Source: a virus. From it: 48,974 nucleotides of DNA. The stretch's first letter is position 1. Each line of letters opens with the position of its first letter. The position numbers were made by a program, and so were the translations under genes. Shown here one piece after another: positions 16,624-25,595 of this stretch. Under the pieces are notes generated by a model that was given only the letters and a program-made list of their open reading frames with translations, was not told the DNA's origin and searched no databases. The stretch is taken from positions 1 to 48,974 of the IMG/VR virus record IMGVR_UViG_3300042314_002510, one strand, 5' to 3'.

Positions 16624-16653
16624 AAAAAGGTCATCAATTGATGACCTTTTTTA
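16622..16653. terminator. bidirectional intrinsic terminator
   Basis: AAAAAAGGTCATC-AATT-GATGACCTTTTTT, a perfect hairpin between convergent genes. Confidence 0.9.
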
Positions 16654-16667
16654 TTAATTAACAAATC

Positions 16668-17270
16668 TTATTTGTTTTTCAATTTACTAATTTTATCTCT
16701 ATACTTGATAGCGTCTTCGTAATTTTGAGAATTAATCGCCTTGTTTAACAAAGTTGTTAAATCATTGATTTGTGAGTTGTTTTTTTCATAATCTCTGATT
16801 TCGTCTCTCAATCTGATAGCTTCTTCATAGTTTTGAGTATTAATCGCTTTGTTTAATGAAATTTTTAACTCAGTAACAGGAGAATTTGTTGTTGGTGTTG
16901 TTGTTTTTCTTTTTGGTGAGTATGTCGGCCACTCGTTAGTTGGGAAAAATGAAGACCACTCATTTTTAGTTAACCAATCTTTAGTTGGGAAAAGTGAATC
17001 CCAATTAGTTGGGTAATTGTAGTTAGATGGCCACTCGTTAGTTGGGTAATTAGAACTAACATAAACTGATTGTGTGTAATTTCCATCTTTAGTAGTATAA
17101 GTGTTTTTATACCATTTTGAACCATCTTCATTGTAACCTGTTTCAGTTTTAGTTTCACCTACAGGTTCACTAATTTTTTTTAGTTCATTATAAAAATTAT
17201 CAAACAACGTAGTGTCGTTGAAAAAATTGTCTAAGCCACCATAAAATGGTTGATTTCTTTTTGAAAACAT
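16668..17270 (-). CDS. protein with PTNEW-type repeats and two UVR-like motifs
   Basis: A 200-residue protein. Residues 75-120 contain degenerate repeats built on YPTNEWP, FPTKDWL and FPTNEWP, low in charge and rich in Trp, Tyr and Pro. The C-terminus holds two copies of a UVR-type helical hairpin: LNKAINTQNYEEAIRLRDEI and LNKAINSQNYEDAIKYRDKI, about 35 residues apart. UVR motifs mediate protein contacts in UvrB/UvrC and in the McsA activator of protein kinases. The rest is unrecognised. The Trp repeats suggest an adhesive or structural role, but no secretion signal is present. Confidence 0.65.
   Translation of the reverse strand: MFSKRNQPFYGGLDNFFNDTTLFDNFYNELKKISEPVGETKTETGYNEDGSKWYKNTYTTKDGNYTQSVYVSSNYPTNEWPSNYNYPTNWDSLFPTKDWLTKNEWSSFFPTNEWPTYSPKRKTTTPTTNSPVTELKISLNKAINTQNYEEAIRLRDEIRDYEKNNSQINDLTTLLNKAINSQNYEDAIKYRDKISKLKNK
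16925..17055 (-). repeat. degenerate repeats encoding PTNEW-like units
   Basis: Five imperfect repeats, readable on the plus strand as copies of tTAGTTGGgaAAA..., lie within the UVR-motif gene. They differ enough to be old rather than freshly duplicated. Confidence 0.5.
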
Positions 17271-17340
17271 AAATTTATTATTTTTGATTTATTTTATTAA
17301 CAGAACTAATAATATACAACGTTTTCTTAAAAGTCAAATA

Positions 17341-17967
17341 TTATTTTCTAAAACGTTTAACAATTAAACCTAATAGTTCTTTTAAAGAAATACCCCCAAC
17401 ATTAAGTGCAACAAACCCTGATAGTCTTTTAATAACCTCATAGATTTGATTTTCATTAAAATCCCCACTTGTAGATATTTGGTATATCAACGGTACTAAA
17501 GGTATTAAAAATGTGTAACCGATTATGTTTGAAGTTTTTTTTACACTAACACCTAAACTTTCAACAAAAGATAAGAAAGAATCTTTTAATAATTCGGCTT
17601 TCTGAAGTCCGGCTTTATAAGTCTCATATAAACCTTTCTCTTTGATTTTTGAAATTAATAATCTTAATGGTTTTTTATTATCAATAATATACTGAAAGGC
17701 GATACCTGCCAATATTAAACTTCTTTCCATAGGAGAGACGGTTGGATATTCCCCCGATAAAAACTGTTCAACAGGACCCATTAGACCCCCAATAGACATA
17801 CTAAATGTTGCTAATATTGATAGGTCAAATTTAATTTGGTCCGAGGCCTCTTTAGTAATACGTTTCATTAAATTGTCATTTTCACCAATTGTTTTATCCA
17901 TTTCTTCATTGGCCATTTCTCGTAAAATAACTCTCCTTTGTTGTTCAGTGATTATTATTGTTCTCAT
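17341..17967 (-). CDS. unknown protein with N-terminal helical tag
   Basis: The start is placed at 17967, giving MRTIIITEQQRRVILREMAN, rather than the upstream ATG at 18027, because that start matches the recurring N-terminal tag of this genome and the 20 extra residues would overlap the divergent gene. The protein is 208 residues, with hydrophobic helices near 55-75 and 140-165 that could be membrane segments. L-R-E after the tag helix fits a T4-like cleavage site. Function unknown; a packaged protein is suggested only by the tag. Confidence 0.65.
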   Translation of the reverse strand: MRTIIITEQQRRVILREMANEEMDKTIGENDNLMKRITKEASDQIKFDLSILATFSMSIGGLMGPVEQFLSGEYPTVSPMERSLILAGIAFQYIIDNKKPLRLLISKIKEKGLYETYKAGLQKAELLKDSFLSFVESLGVSVKKTSNIIGYTFLIPLVPLIYQISTSGDFNENQIYEVIKRLSGFVALNVGGISLKELLGLIVKRFRK

Positions 17968-18014
17968 ACTAATAAATACTTTATTATATATATTTATTAT
18001 TAAAACAAAAAAAA

Positions 18015-18860
18015 ATGAGTCATTCAAGATTATTAGATAGACATTTAAATAACAATATTTGTCCCGATTTAAAAAAAGGGGATAGAATCGTATTAATCAG
18101 AATGTCTGACCCAATTAGTCCTATACCACCAAAATCGAGAGGGACAGTATTAAAAGATGGGGTTAACTTTGTTGATGAAACAATTTATTCAATTAGATGG
18201 GATAAATCAGGGTCATTAAACATTATTTCAAACATTGACACTCTTAAAGATTTAGATAATATGATTAATAATTCAAATAATGAATCTCAAATTGAGAACC
18301 ATATGAAAACTATTAAAAATATTGAAAGTGACCACGATGTTTGGATGTTTGAAGAGGATTTTGATAATTTAAAAAACAAAGTTAAATCAATAACTGAGGG
18401 AGCCAAAGATGTTGTTAACATACTAAAAAAGAGTAAAGATAAGTTTAAGAATTACGAGGTTTCTAAATTGATAAAGTATTTAACCGCAGTTAGAGATGCT
18501 AGTTTTACCAATATGTTACAAGCTTCGTATTTTTTAATTTGTGGTGAGGAAAGAGCCGAACACGAAACAAGATACACTAATAAGACCAATAAAAAAGCAT
18601 ATCAATATGTTTTGGATAATGCGGGCGAAGTTAGAGATATTATGATACGTGGGGCTATGAAGAGTCTTGAAGAGACTAATAAAGAAATCACACCTGAATC
18701 TGTTGAGAGACTTATGAGGAGGGATGCACAACAGTTCTTGTTATTATATATGACATTACCTATTAAACAACAAGATTACCCGGAATACGATGATATTGAG
18801 GATGATGAAGATTACTACGAAGATGGGTATGAAGATGATGAGGACGAAGATGATTATTAA
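18015..18860 (+). CDS. DUF4314-like domain protein with acidic tail
   Basis: A 281-residue protein. Residues 15-75 (LKKGDRIVLIRMSDPISPIP, GTVLKDG, SIRWDKSGSLNIIS) match the small beta-barrel I know as DUF4314, common in phages and conjugative elements. KSITEGAKDVVNIL near residue 133 carries the hydrophobic-x-E-G motif. The middle is helical. The last 30 residues are almost entirely D, E and Y, a polyacidic tail that could mimic DNA or bind basic proteins. The start is A-rich with no Shine-Dalgarno site. It forms a run with the next two genes. Confidence 0.65.
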   Translation: MSHSRLLDRHLNNNICPDLKKGDRIVLIRMSDPISPIPPKSRGTVLKDGVNFVDETIYSIRWDKSGSLNIISNIDTLKDLDNMINNSNNESQIENHMKTIKNIESDHDVWMFEEDFDNLKNKVKSITEGAKDVVNILKKSKDKFKNYEVSKLIKYLTAVRDASFTNMLQASYFLICGEERAEHETRYTNKTNKKAYQYVLDNAGEVRDIMIRGAMKSLEETNKEITPESVERLMRRDAQQFLLLYMTLPIKQQDYPEYDDIEDDEDYYEDGYEDDEDEDDY

Positions 18861-18893
18861 TCAATAAACGATATTTATAAGAAAACAAAAATT

Positions 18894-19457
18894 ATGAACC
18901 AATATTTTTTTAAAGTAACAAACGAAGAACGTGAAAATATTTTAGATAAACATAAAACAATCTACGATGGTTATGTTACTGAATACGGACAAGGTAATAC
19001 ATACCCAATTACAGTTCAAGACCTGGCAAATGATAAACAAGGTATAACCGTTAACAGTAGAGGTGAAGTTAGTGGGTATAAAAACTTTGGAATTAATGAG
19101 TCAATCAATGAAATGAGACATGATGGTAAATCAACAGGTTTATTTCAAGAAGAAGAAAACAACTATATGAGTGTGGGAGCACCTTTGGATATGATTGCCG
19201 ATAGACAAGATGATGTTAAACACGGAACTGTAGATTTTGAAGATGATATCGAATTTTTTGATTTAGGTGATGTGTTACCGTTTGAGGATGAAGATTATGA
19301 GGGTAGTTTTGATATTTATTTTCCTGAAGATGAAAATGACGATGAAGAAGTTGTATTACATTTAGATAGTGATTTTGATGAAGATTTAATTGAACCTTTA
19401 CAGGAACAATTAGATAAAACTCGTGAAATGTTCTTACGTTTTAATAAATATAATTAA
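18894..19457 (+). CDS. acidic protein of unknown function with N-terminal tag-like helix
   Basis: A 187-residue protein beginning MNQYFFKVTNEERENILDKH, related to the ITESEKKNIL tag of the gene at 21403. GINESINEM near residue 67 fits the hydrophobic-x-E motif. The C-terminal 70 residues are extremely acidic and beta-rich (FDIYFPEDENDDEEVVLHLD). No family recognised. Confidence 0.6.
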   Translation: MNQYFFKVTNEERENILDKHKTIYDGYVTEYGQGNTYPITVQDLANDKQGITVNSRGEVSGYKNFGINESINEMRHDGKSTGLFQEEENNYMSVGAPLDMIADRQDDVKHGTVDFEDDIEFFDLGDVLPFEDEDYEGSFDIYFPEDENDDEEVVLHLDSDFDEDLIEPLQEQLDKTREMFLRFNKYN

Positions 19458-19510
19458 TTGTTTTCTTAACTTTTAATTGATATTGTTATATATATGTTAT
19501 AAAATAACTT

Positions 19511-19825
19511 ATGGAAATTAAAGAACTCGTAGGATATTATGTAAATGACACAAGTCAAACATTAGATGTGACGTTTAGACTTATTACAGATAATGAAGAT
19601 ATCATAAGAACAGACCAAATTGATTTAGATGAAGCAGAATCGTTTGGTTTAGGTTTAGAAAACAATAATACAGACCCATTTGATTCTGATGACGATGATT
19701 ATTTTGCGGAAATGATTAGAAGTTATGAAAGTGATTTAGAAGTCGATGAGGATGAGGTTATCAGTTTTTTAAATGAATATTATATGGTAAACCCTAAAAG
19801 ACTACCAAAACCTGAATTATTTTAA
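19511..19825 (+). CDS. small acidic protein of unknown function
   Basis: A 104-residue acidic protein with no recognised motif. An N-terminal beta-like segment (ELVGYYVNDTSQTLDVTFRL) precedes an Asp/Glu-rich middle and a short basic end (NPKRLPKPELF). It follows the preceding gene after 53 bases and ends at a bidirectional terminator. Confidence 0.6.
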   Translation: MEIKELVGYYVNDTSQTLDVTFRLITDNEDIIRTDQIDLDEAESFGLGLENNNTDPFDSDDDDYFAEMIRSYESDLEVDEDEVISFLNEYYMVNPKRLPKPELF

Positions 19826-19829
19826 ATTA

Positions 19830-19860
19830 AAAACCCCCAATTAAGGGGGTTTATTTTTTT
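19830..19860. terminator. bidirectional intrinsic terminator
   Basis: CCCCC-AATTAA-GGGGG with A and T runs, nearly identical to the terminator at 2040-2066. Confidence 0.85.
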
Positions 19861-20201
19861 TACCATTTTCGTTTGTCAATTAGATGACCTTCATCATCCC
19901 ATTGTTTACCCTTTCTTTTTTCACCGTTGATATAAAGGACTTCAAAGACTTTTCTACCATTGTCATTATAACAATACCAATAACCATTTTTAACTCCATG
20001 TGAATAAGAACCTTCACCAACGACTTTTCCTGATTCATTGTATTGAGTCCATATCGAATCCTTTTTACCGTTTTGGTCTAAATAACCAACTTGTTCAATT
20101 GTGTTATTATCATATTTTAACACAACCATTGTTATTTCTTCTTGTGCCAATAAAACATAACTGATTAGAAGAAACATTACTGAGATAATATATTTTTTCA
20201 T
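19860..20201 (-). CDS. exported MORN_2-repeat protein (YwqK-like)
   Basis: A 113-residue protein with a Sec signal peptide (MKKYIISVMFLLISYVLLAQ, cut probable after LLAQ) and three MORN_2-type repeats: GYLDQNGKKDSIWTQYNESG, GEGSYSHGVKNGYWYCYNDN and a shortened third. Such repeats are common in secreted Bacteroidetes proteins. The export signal means it acts in the periplasm or at the surface of the infected cell, perhaps altering the envelope. Precise function unknown. Confidence 0.75.
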   Translation of the reverse strand: MKKYIISVMFLLISYVLLAQEEITMVVLKYDNNTIEQVGYLDQNGKKDSIWTQYNESGKVVGEGSYSHGVKNGYWYCYNDNGRKVFEVLYINGEKRKGKQWDDEGHLIDKRKW

Positions 20202-20288
20202 AATGCTACTTTATTATTAAATATATTAATAAAACGTTAACAAATCAAATTTAACCTTATTTGAGTAAAATTTAATATACGTATTGAT

Positions 20289-20525
20289 ATGAAAACAGTA
20301 TTATTTGCGTTGATGATTAAAATTTGGTTTTTAGATGTTCAAACCAAAGAAACTTTACCAGCCGTTAAAGTAACCACAGATAAAAAAGTTTACTACTCAA
20401 ATTTTGATGGTTATGTTACCATTCCAAATGATGAGAAAGTGTTGAAGGTAACTTATAACACCTATAAGACGGTAGAGAATGTTAATGTTGGTAACGACAC
20501 AACAATTATGTTGGTTCAACACTAA
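20289..20525 (+). CDS. small carboxypeptidase-regulatory-like beta protein
   Basis: A 78-residue protein. The part after residue 12 looks like a carboxypeptidase-D regulatory (transthyretin-like) beta-sandwich: WFLDVQTKETLPAVKVTTDK, SNFDGYVTIP, VLKVTYNTYKTVENVNVG. The N-terminus (MKTVLFALMIKIW) may be a short signal sequence, though no cleavage site is clear. This domain is frequent in exported Bacteroidetes proteins. It lies between two minus-strand genes for exported proteins, forming a small envelope-directed patch. Confidence 0.6.
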   Translation: MKTVLFALMIKIWFLDVQTKETLPAVKVTTDKKVYYSNFDGYVTIPNDEKVLKVTYNTYKTVENVNVGNDTTIMLVQH

Positions 20526-20530
20526 TAAAT

Positions 20531-21040
20531 TCACGGACCTATTCTTGTTAAATAAATGGTTGCGGATTGAGCGGGACCTGAACCACCGTAGACACCCCAA
20601 TTATTAGTAGTTCTTAATACTAAACTTTCAACACCATCGTCAATAATTTTAAAGATACGTCTTCCACCATTATCCATAGTAATATCTATATAACCTAAAT
20701 CGTAGTTAGTGTAGTGATTAATCACCGAATAAACGTATCTATCACCCCATATCACAGTTCCACTTGGTAATATATTAGGATTAAAAGAAATGACACTATA
20801 ATCTAAATGCCATCTAGTAAATCCAATTGCAATACTATCCATTGGGAATGATTCATTTGGGTTTATAAAAATATCCCCACTATAATAAACCTGTTCGTTA
20901 GGGTTTGAATTTTCAATGTTAGAATAGGTTATCTTATCTATAATATACTCACCACTTAATGATAATGTCTTTGGTTGTGAGTATTGTTTATAACAAGATG
21001 TTAAAATAAGTAATAATGGAATTATTAATAGATGTCTCAT
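20531..21040 (-). CDS. lipoprotein of unknown function
   Basis: A 169-residue protein with a lipoprotein signal (MRHLLIIPLLLILTSC, Cys at residue 16). The mature part is beta-rich (SLSGEYIIDKITYSN, GYIDITMDNGGRRIFKIIDD), resembling small Bacteroidetes lipocalin-like lipoproteins, but I cannot assign it. It should be anchored in the host envelope. It converges on the preceding small gene with only a five-base gap. Confidence 0.7.
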   Translation of the reverse strand: MRHLLIIPLLLILTSCYKQYSQPKTLSLSGEYIIDKITYSNIENSNPNEQVYYSGDIFINPNESFPMDSIAIGFTRWHLDYSVISFNPNILPSGTVIWGDRYVYSVINHYTNYDLGYIDITMDNGGRRIFKIIDDGVESLVLRTTNNWGVYGGSGPAQSATIYLTRIGP

Positions 21041-21102
21041 AATTTTATTGTTTACACAAAAATATGAAAATTTTCGAATATTTATAAATAAAGTCTTCGG
21101 AT

Positions 21103-21363
21103 ATGAATAAAATTGATAAAATCATAGATATATTAAATTCCCATACATTTTTTAATGACGAATCTGATTATGATGAATTAGGGGAACAGGAGGAAGCTGC
21201 GGCCGCCCCCTCTAGTTCAAGTGGTGGTGGAGGTAAACCACCGTACCCAACAGTTACTAAATGGGAGTCAGGTGTGACAAGAGGACCTGCAAATCAAATA
21301 GGGTTAACTAAATGGGCCGACATTGTTAAAATAAATAGAGGTAAAGCCAACACTTTATTATAA
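21103..21363 (+). CDS. small linker-rich protein, possible virion component
   Basis: An 86-residue protein. The N-terminal helix (MNKIDKIIDILNSHTFF) ends in DELGEQEE, a weak form of the tag-plus-E-Q pattern. A low-complexity segment (AAAAPSSSSGGGGKPPYP) and a short C-terminal domain (WESGVTRGPANQIGLTKWAD) follow. It is upstream of three long genes at 21403-25506 with a 39-base gap. Function unknown. Confidence 0.5.
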   Translation: MNKIDKIIDILNSHTFFNDESDYDELGEQEEAAAAPSSSSGGGGKPPYPTVTKWESGVTRGPANQIGLTKWADIVKINRGKANTLL

Positions 21364-21402
21364 TTTTTTTGTTTTTACTAATATTTATTTATAAAAATTC
21401 AG

Positions 21403-22617
21403 ATGGGTAAATTATTAATTACAGAATCGGAAAAGAAAAATATTTTATCATTATATAATAACCAAATTATAGATGAAAGTATCGTGTTTACCGATTGGTT
21501 ATCACCTGACGAAAAATACGCAATCTTTCTTGACGAACTTTACGATATTGAAACTAAAACTAAATTAGGTAATATTTGGGAAAACTTTGATAATTTTAAA
21601 TTATTCCTTAAACATTCATTTGACGTATCTAACTTACCAAAACAAATTAAAGAAGATTTTAACCTGTCTTTTGATAAAGTATTAATTACCGAGAACATTC
21701 AAAACATTATTGAATTAAAAAATGATTTTAAACAATTAATGACTGAAGGGTTATGGAGTAGTTTTAAAAATTGGGCGGTAGAAACAGGTAAATCAAGTTG
21801 GGAAGGGTTTAAAGAATTTGGGAAAAGTGTTTATAAAGGAACTGGTGATTTTTTTGATAAAATCTCTAAAGGTCAATGGAAAGAAGCGTTTTCAATTATA
21901 GGTAAGGGTGTTCTTTATTTAGCCAGAAAATTGAGAAGTGCAATGTATAACCCAATAGGTATGATTTTAGACGCTATATTAATAGCATCTCAAATTGGTA
22001 TTGGTGTTCAAAAAGTGGTTTGGGGTATTATTGTAGCATTAGATGTTTATGAAATAATTACAGGTAATTACGAAGAACAATTACCAATATGGCAAAGACT
22101 TTTATTTTTAGGTGTCGATATCTTAGGACTAGTATTTGCAGGTGCCGCAGCAAAATCAGCTAAAGCACCACTTAAAACCGCCCTTCAAGGTTTAGAAACC
22201 ACCGAACAAGTTGCGGTTGCCGTAACTAAAAATTCTTGGTTAAAGAATCTTTTATTAAAAATTAAAAGTGGTTTAGATAGTGTTCCAGGTTTGTTGAAAC
22301 AAGCCTCAGAATATTTATCAAAAAAGTTTAAACCGGCAGCCAAATTTATTGACGGAATCCTTAATGGTCTTGGTAATGTTATTAAACAAATGACTGATTT
22401 TTTAGCGAAAGTGTTTGGTTCAACTTCTAAACTCGCTAAAGGAACTAGAGCTGGTGTTGGTACTGCCGCATTAGTTGGTGGAATTGGTACTTATGATGAA
22501 TATAATAAAGAAAAAGTTACTAACACAAAAATTCAACTCGCTGATAAAATTGTTAGTAATCCTAATCTAGCTAATAGTATAAATAACAATTTATTACAAC
22601 AATTAAATAACGTATAA
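21403..22617 (+). CDS. large membrane-active-like protein with N-terminal tag
   Basis: A 404-residue protein starting MGKLLITESEKKNILSLYN, a form of the recurring tag. LMTEGLWSSFKNWAV near residue 118 is a clear hydrophobic-x-E-G site. The part after it is amphipathic and Gly/Lys-rich (WEGFKEFGKSVYKGTGDFFD), then contains hydrophobic helices at about 190-220 and 232-255. The C-terminal part has long Lys/Ala/Leu helices. The composition suggests a protein that inserts into membranes, such as a phage ejection protein, but no family is recognised. One base separates it from the next gene. Confidence 0.65.
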   Translation: MGKLLITESEKKNILSLYNNQIIDESIVFTDWLSPDEKYAIFLDELYDIETKTKLGNIWENFDNFKLFLKHSFDVSNLPKQIKEDFNLSFDKVLITENIQNIIELKNDFKQLMTEGLWSSFKNWAVETGKSSWEGFKEFGKSVYKGTGDFFDKISKGQWKEAFSIIGKGVLYLARKLRSAMYNPIGMILDAILIASQIGIGVQKVVWGIIVALDVYEIITGNYEEQLPIWQRLLFLGVDILGLVFAGAAAKSAKAPLKTALQGLETTEQVAVAVTKNSWLKNLLLKIKSGLDSVPGLLKQASEYLSKKFKPAAKFIDGILNGLGNVIKQMTDFLAKVFGSTSKLAKGTRAGVGTAALVGGIGTYDEYNKEKVTNTKIQLADKIVSNPNLANSINNNLLQQLNNV

Positions 22618-22618
22618 T

Positions 22619-23809
22619 ATGAAAAATAATGAATTTATAACCAACTTTAAACTTTTAAGTGGTTATCAACCAAATAAAACTTTAACTGAAAATATTGAAT
22701 CAATATTAGTTGTTGAAGGTATGGCGGAAACTGCAATGTCAGTTGCCCAAACTTTTAAAGACATTTTATCAAGTGAGAAAGGTTTATTTTCACAATTTAA
22801 AAATGATATACCTGCATTTAGTAGATTTAAGAATGCTGATGAATTACTAAAAGCTCTTGAGACAGTAGGTAAAGATGGTTCAGTATTAAAAAATACTGAT
22901 ATGATTAATATCGCAGCAAAGTTAAAAACAATTTCACCTGAAATTGCTTCGAAATTAAAAGGTATGATTGGTAAGTCAGATGCTATTTTAGATATTGCTA
23001 AAAAAGTATATCCAAATGGTGCGGTTATGGGTGCCGAAGCTAAATCATTAGAAATCGCCCAAAGATATTATAAAAAATTTGGAATTGAAGCTAAAGAAGT
23101 TGAACAAATGTTAAAGGATTCACTTCAAAAAAGTCGTGATATTAAAATAAACCCAAAAATAAATATTAAAGCAACTGAAGAAATTGTTGCAGCATCAGGA
23201 AAGTCGGAAAAAGAAATTAAACAATTAATTAAACAAGATTCTTTCTTCGCTAAAAAGAAAAAATACTTCACTGATTTATACAGTAGATTAAAAAGTGGTG
23301 GTATCTCAAAAGAAACACTTCAACGATGGAAACAAAAAGGGTTTTTAAATAGTGCGGGAAAAATTTCTTGGAAAAAAGTTGCACTTTGGGCGGTAGCTAT
23401 TGGTGTTGGATATAACGTTTTAAAAGATTTGTTAAATAAAAATGGAGTACCAATTGATAATACTGACACAGGTGGTGGAACAGGAGGTTCTGGAGGTGGA
23501 ACAGGAGGTTCTGGAGGTGGAACAGGAGGTTCTGCTTTTAAAGAATGTACTGATTTCCCATATAAAAAAGGATGTAGTAGTTCTGTAGTCTCTGAAGTTC
23601 AAAAATGTTTAGGTTTAAGTGCTGATGGTAAATTCGGTTCAAAAACAGAACAAGCATTAACTGCTGGTGGATACGGTACTGAAATAACTAAAGAAGTTTA
23701 CGATAAAATAAAAGAAAAATGTGGTACAGGTGGTACAACCACGACAACAACAGTACCAGCTCCTGAATTCCAACAATTGGACGTTAGAGCGAATGAAATA
23801 ACTTGGTAA
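22619..23809 (+). CDS. helical protein with hydrophobic helix and PG-binding domain
   Basis: A 396-residue protein. VVEGMAETAMSVAQ near residue 32 fits the hydrophobic-x-E-G site, so the first 34 residues may be a propeptide. Residues 35-245 are helical and Lys/Ala-rich. A membrane helix lies at about 257-272 (WAVAIGVGYNVLKDLL). A 21-residue Gly/Thr/Ser linker of three 7-residue repeats follows (near 284-305). The C-terminus is a PG_binding_1-like domain (VSEVQKCLGLSADGKFGSKT) with flanking Cys. A protein that crosses the envelope and grips peptidoglycan would suit genome ejection. This is inference. Confidence 0.7.
   Translation: MKNNEFITNFKLLSGYQPNKTLTENIESILVVEGMAETAMSVAQTFKDILSSEKGLFSQFKNDIPAFSRFKNADELLKALETVGKDGSVLKNTDMINIAAKLKTISPEIASKLKGMIGKSDAILDIAKKVYPNGAVMGAEAKSLEIAQRYYKKFGIEAKEVEQMLKDSLQKSRDIKINPKINIKATEEIVAASGKSEKEIKQLIKQDSFFAKKKKYFTDLYSRLKSGGISKETLQRWKQKGFLNSAGKISWKKVALWAVAIGVGYNVLKDLLNKNGVPIDNTDTGGGTGGSGGGTGGSGGGTGGSAFKECTDFPYKKGCSSSVVSEVQKCLGLSADGKFGSKTEQALTAGGYGTEITKEVYDKIKEKCGTGGTTTTTTVPAPEFQQLDVRANEITW
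23471..23533 (+). repeat. three 21-base tandem repeats (Gly-rich linker)
   Basis: Three copies of GGAGGTGGAACAGGAGGTTC+T, the first differing by one base, encode the GGGTGGS linker of the gene at 22619. Near identity suggests recent expansion; copy number may vary. Confidence 0.9.
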
Positions 23810-23820
23810 TAAAAAAAAAT

Positions 23821-25506
23821 ATGAGAAAAATAATTTTAAAAGAAACCACAGACGTAGGTGGTACTCCAGTAACAGCTTCAGGTGATTTGAAATCATTTTT
23901 AAGTTTATGTCCTGAAGATGCACAAGGATTATCCTTTGTATCTATGAATGGACAAGAAGTCTTAAAAAAAGAATTTCCTGGTCAAGGTTATATGATAATC
24001 AAACCTGATTTTACTTTTGTTAAATATAACTTACCTGATAACACCGAGAAAAAAGAAAACGGTAGAGGTAGATTAGCAAAATGTCAAGCATTTACTGAGA
24101 AAGTAACCGCACCTATGGGTCCCGATATGGCAGCTGCGGTTAATGGTTTAATTGCTAAAGACAAAACTTTAATGAGAATTGAAGATAAGGGTGTTAGAGA
24201 AGGTATTGTAACCGGTACATTTGTACCTGTTGATTTGAATACTTTGAATGCCGAAAGTAAAAAAATATTTACTGTACCAAACAAATACTTTTTATATAGA
24301 CAAAAAGGTATTGGAGGTGTTGTAGCAAATGTTAGTCCTCAAATCGCAAATTGGTTATCGGATAATAATTTTACATTAGACGAACCAACAGGTGAAAAAA
24401 AGGATGATATTGAAAGATGGAAAACTCAACAACCTTTAGTTGTTGCATTACAAAATGTACCGGGTAGTGCCGCATTTATTCCAAAAATTGAAGGTGAGTT
24501 AGGTAAAAAGAGAAGTGAGATTAATGTATATAACATCAAACTTCAAAATTTAGGAGGTATAAAACCTTTGGATAAGTTTAATAAACTTGCGGGTGAATTA
24601 GATTCTCAAAAAATTGAAAGACAAACGTGTAGAAGTGTTGTTAAGTCTTTGTCCGAAATGTCACAGTTATTTAGAAAAAATCCTGTTTTAGTACAAAACA
24701 TTAATTCAACATTATTAAATAAAATGACAGATTATGCAATGAATTGTGATTTGAAAAAGTTTTTAACAGGGGCTTTAGGTGTTGGAGATGAGATTGCTAG
24801 ATTGAAACGTGATTCTTCACCGTTTGGTTTATTAAATAAAGTTAATACGGCTCAAAATCAAGGAAATATGAACGAATCAGTTGATGATTATTTAAAATCC
24901 GTGTTACGAAAAAAATTATTTGTCTTATCTGAGAGTAAAAAAAAAAGCGTAATAACAACTAAAGAATTTAAAAATTATATAAGAACAATTGATGAGGCGT
25001 TTGAATCATTAAATTCAGGTAAAAAAAGAATTAATGAAGATGGTCTTAAAGATATGTTATCAGGAGCGTTAGGTTATGGGGGTGAAGGTATTATAAGTTA
25101 TTTTAAAGAAAAATTAGTTAAAAGTATTATTGACAAATTTGTCCCTGGTGGTTCAAAAACTTGGTTAGGTGGTGTTGTATCAACAACAATAGGTAACATT
25201 AAAATAGGGGATTTTTTAAATGGTAACGTTTTAAAATGTGAATTTTTAGTTCCTGAATTAGCAAAAGGTATTGGTGAAAATGCTATCAACCAATTTGCAG
25301 ATAAAAAAGGATTAACAGGTGGGTTTTACGACGTATTGAGAAATTCAGTGATTGAAGTTGTTGATGACGTTCCATTTGTTGATAGTATTCAAAATGGGTT
25401 ATCAACTGTTTTATGTCCGACATTAGGTAAACTTAAAGGTGCTTTAGGAGGACTTTTTGGTAGTTTAGGTTCTGAACTTAAACAAGAAATAATACCAAGT
25501 AAATAA
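23821..25506 (+). CDS. large protein of unknown function with N-terminal tag, probable ejection-module member
   Basis: I place the start at 23821 (MRKIILKETTDVGG) rather than 23803 because it matches the recurring tag and follows an A-run typical of starts here. The protein is 561 residues. Residues 15-330 are a mixed domain with several Cys (LSLCPEDAQGLSF, KCQAF, RQTCRSVV). Two further Ser/Glu-rich helices resembling internal tags follow (MNESVDDYLKSVLRKK, LSESKKKSVITTKEF), then RINEDGLKDMLSG. The last 140 residues are Gly-rich and hydrophobic, similar in feel to colicin-like or pore-forming tails. Third of a tight gene trio; no family recognised. Confidence 0.65.
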   Translation: MRKIILKETTDVGGTPVTASGDLKSFLSLCPEDAQGLSFVSMNGQEVLKKEFPGQGYMIIKPDFTFVKYNLPDNTEKKENGRGRLAKCQAFTEKVTAPMGPDMAAAVNGLIAKDKTLMRIEDKGVREGIVTGTFVPVDLNTLNAESKKIFTVPNKYFLYRQKGIGGVVANVSPQIANWLSDNNFTLDEPTGEKKDDIERWKTQQPLVVALQNVPGSAAFIPKIEGELGKKRSEINVYNIKLQNLGGIKPLDKFNKLAGELDSQKIERQTCRSVVKSLSEMSQLFRKNPVLVQNINSTLLNKMTDYAMNCDLKKFLTGALGVGDEIARLKRDSSPFGLLNKVNTAQNQGNMNESVDDYLKSVLRKKLFVLSESKKKSVITTKEFKNYIRTIDEAFESLNSGKKRINEDGLKDMLSGALGYGGEGIISYFKEKLVKSIIDKFVPGGSKTWLGGVVSTTIGNIKIGDFLNGNVLKCEFLVPELAKGIGENAINQFADKKGLTGGFYDVLRNSVIEVVDDVPFVDSIQNGLSTVLCPTLGKLKGALGGLFGSLGSELKQEIIPSK

Positions 25507-25510
25507 AAAT

Positions 25511-25530
25511 CTTTTAGATTTGTCTAAAAG
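25511..25530 (+). terminator. hairpin after ejection-module gene
   Basis: CTTTTAGA-TTTG-TCTAAAAG stem four bases after the stop. It lacks a strong T run and may protect the 3' end while the next hairpin terminates. Confidence 0.5.
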
Positions 25531-25566
25531 GCTTAACACTTCAAAAGAAAGGAGAGCAAATCTAAC

Positions 25567-25594
25567 AAAAGGGTGTCGTGAGACACCTTTTTGT
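25567..25594. terminator. bidirectional intrinsic terminator
   Basis: AAAAGGGTGTC-GTGA-GACACCTTTTT between convergent genes, with a GNRA loop. Confidence 0.85.
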
Positions 25595-25595
25595 T

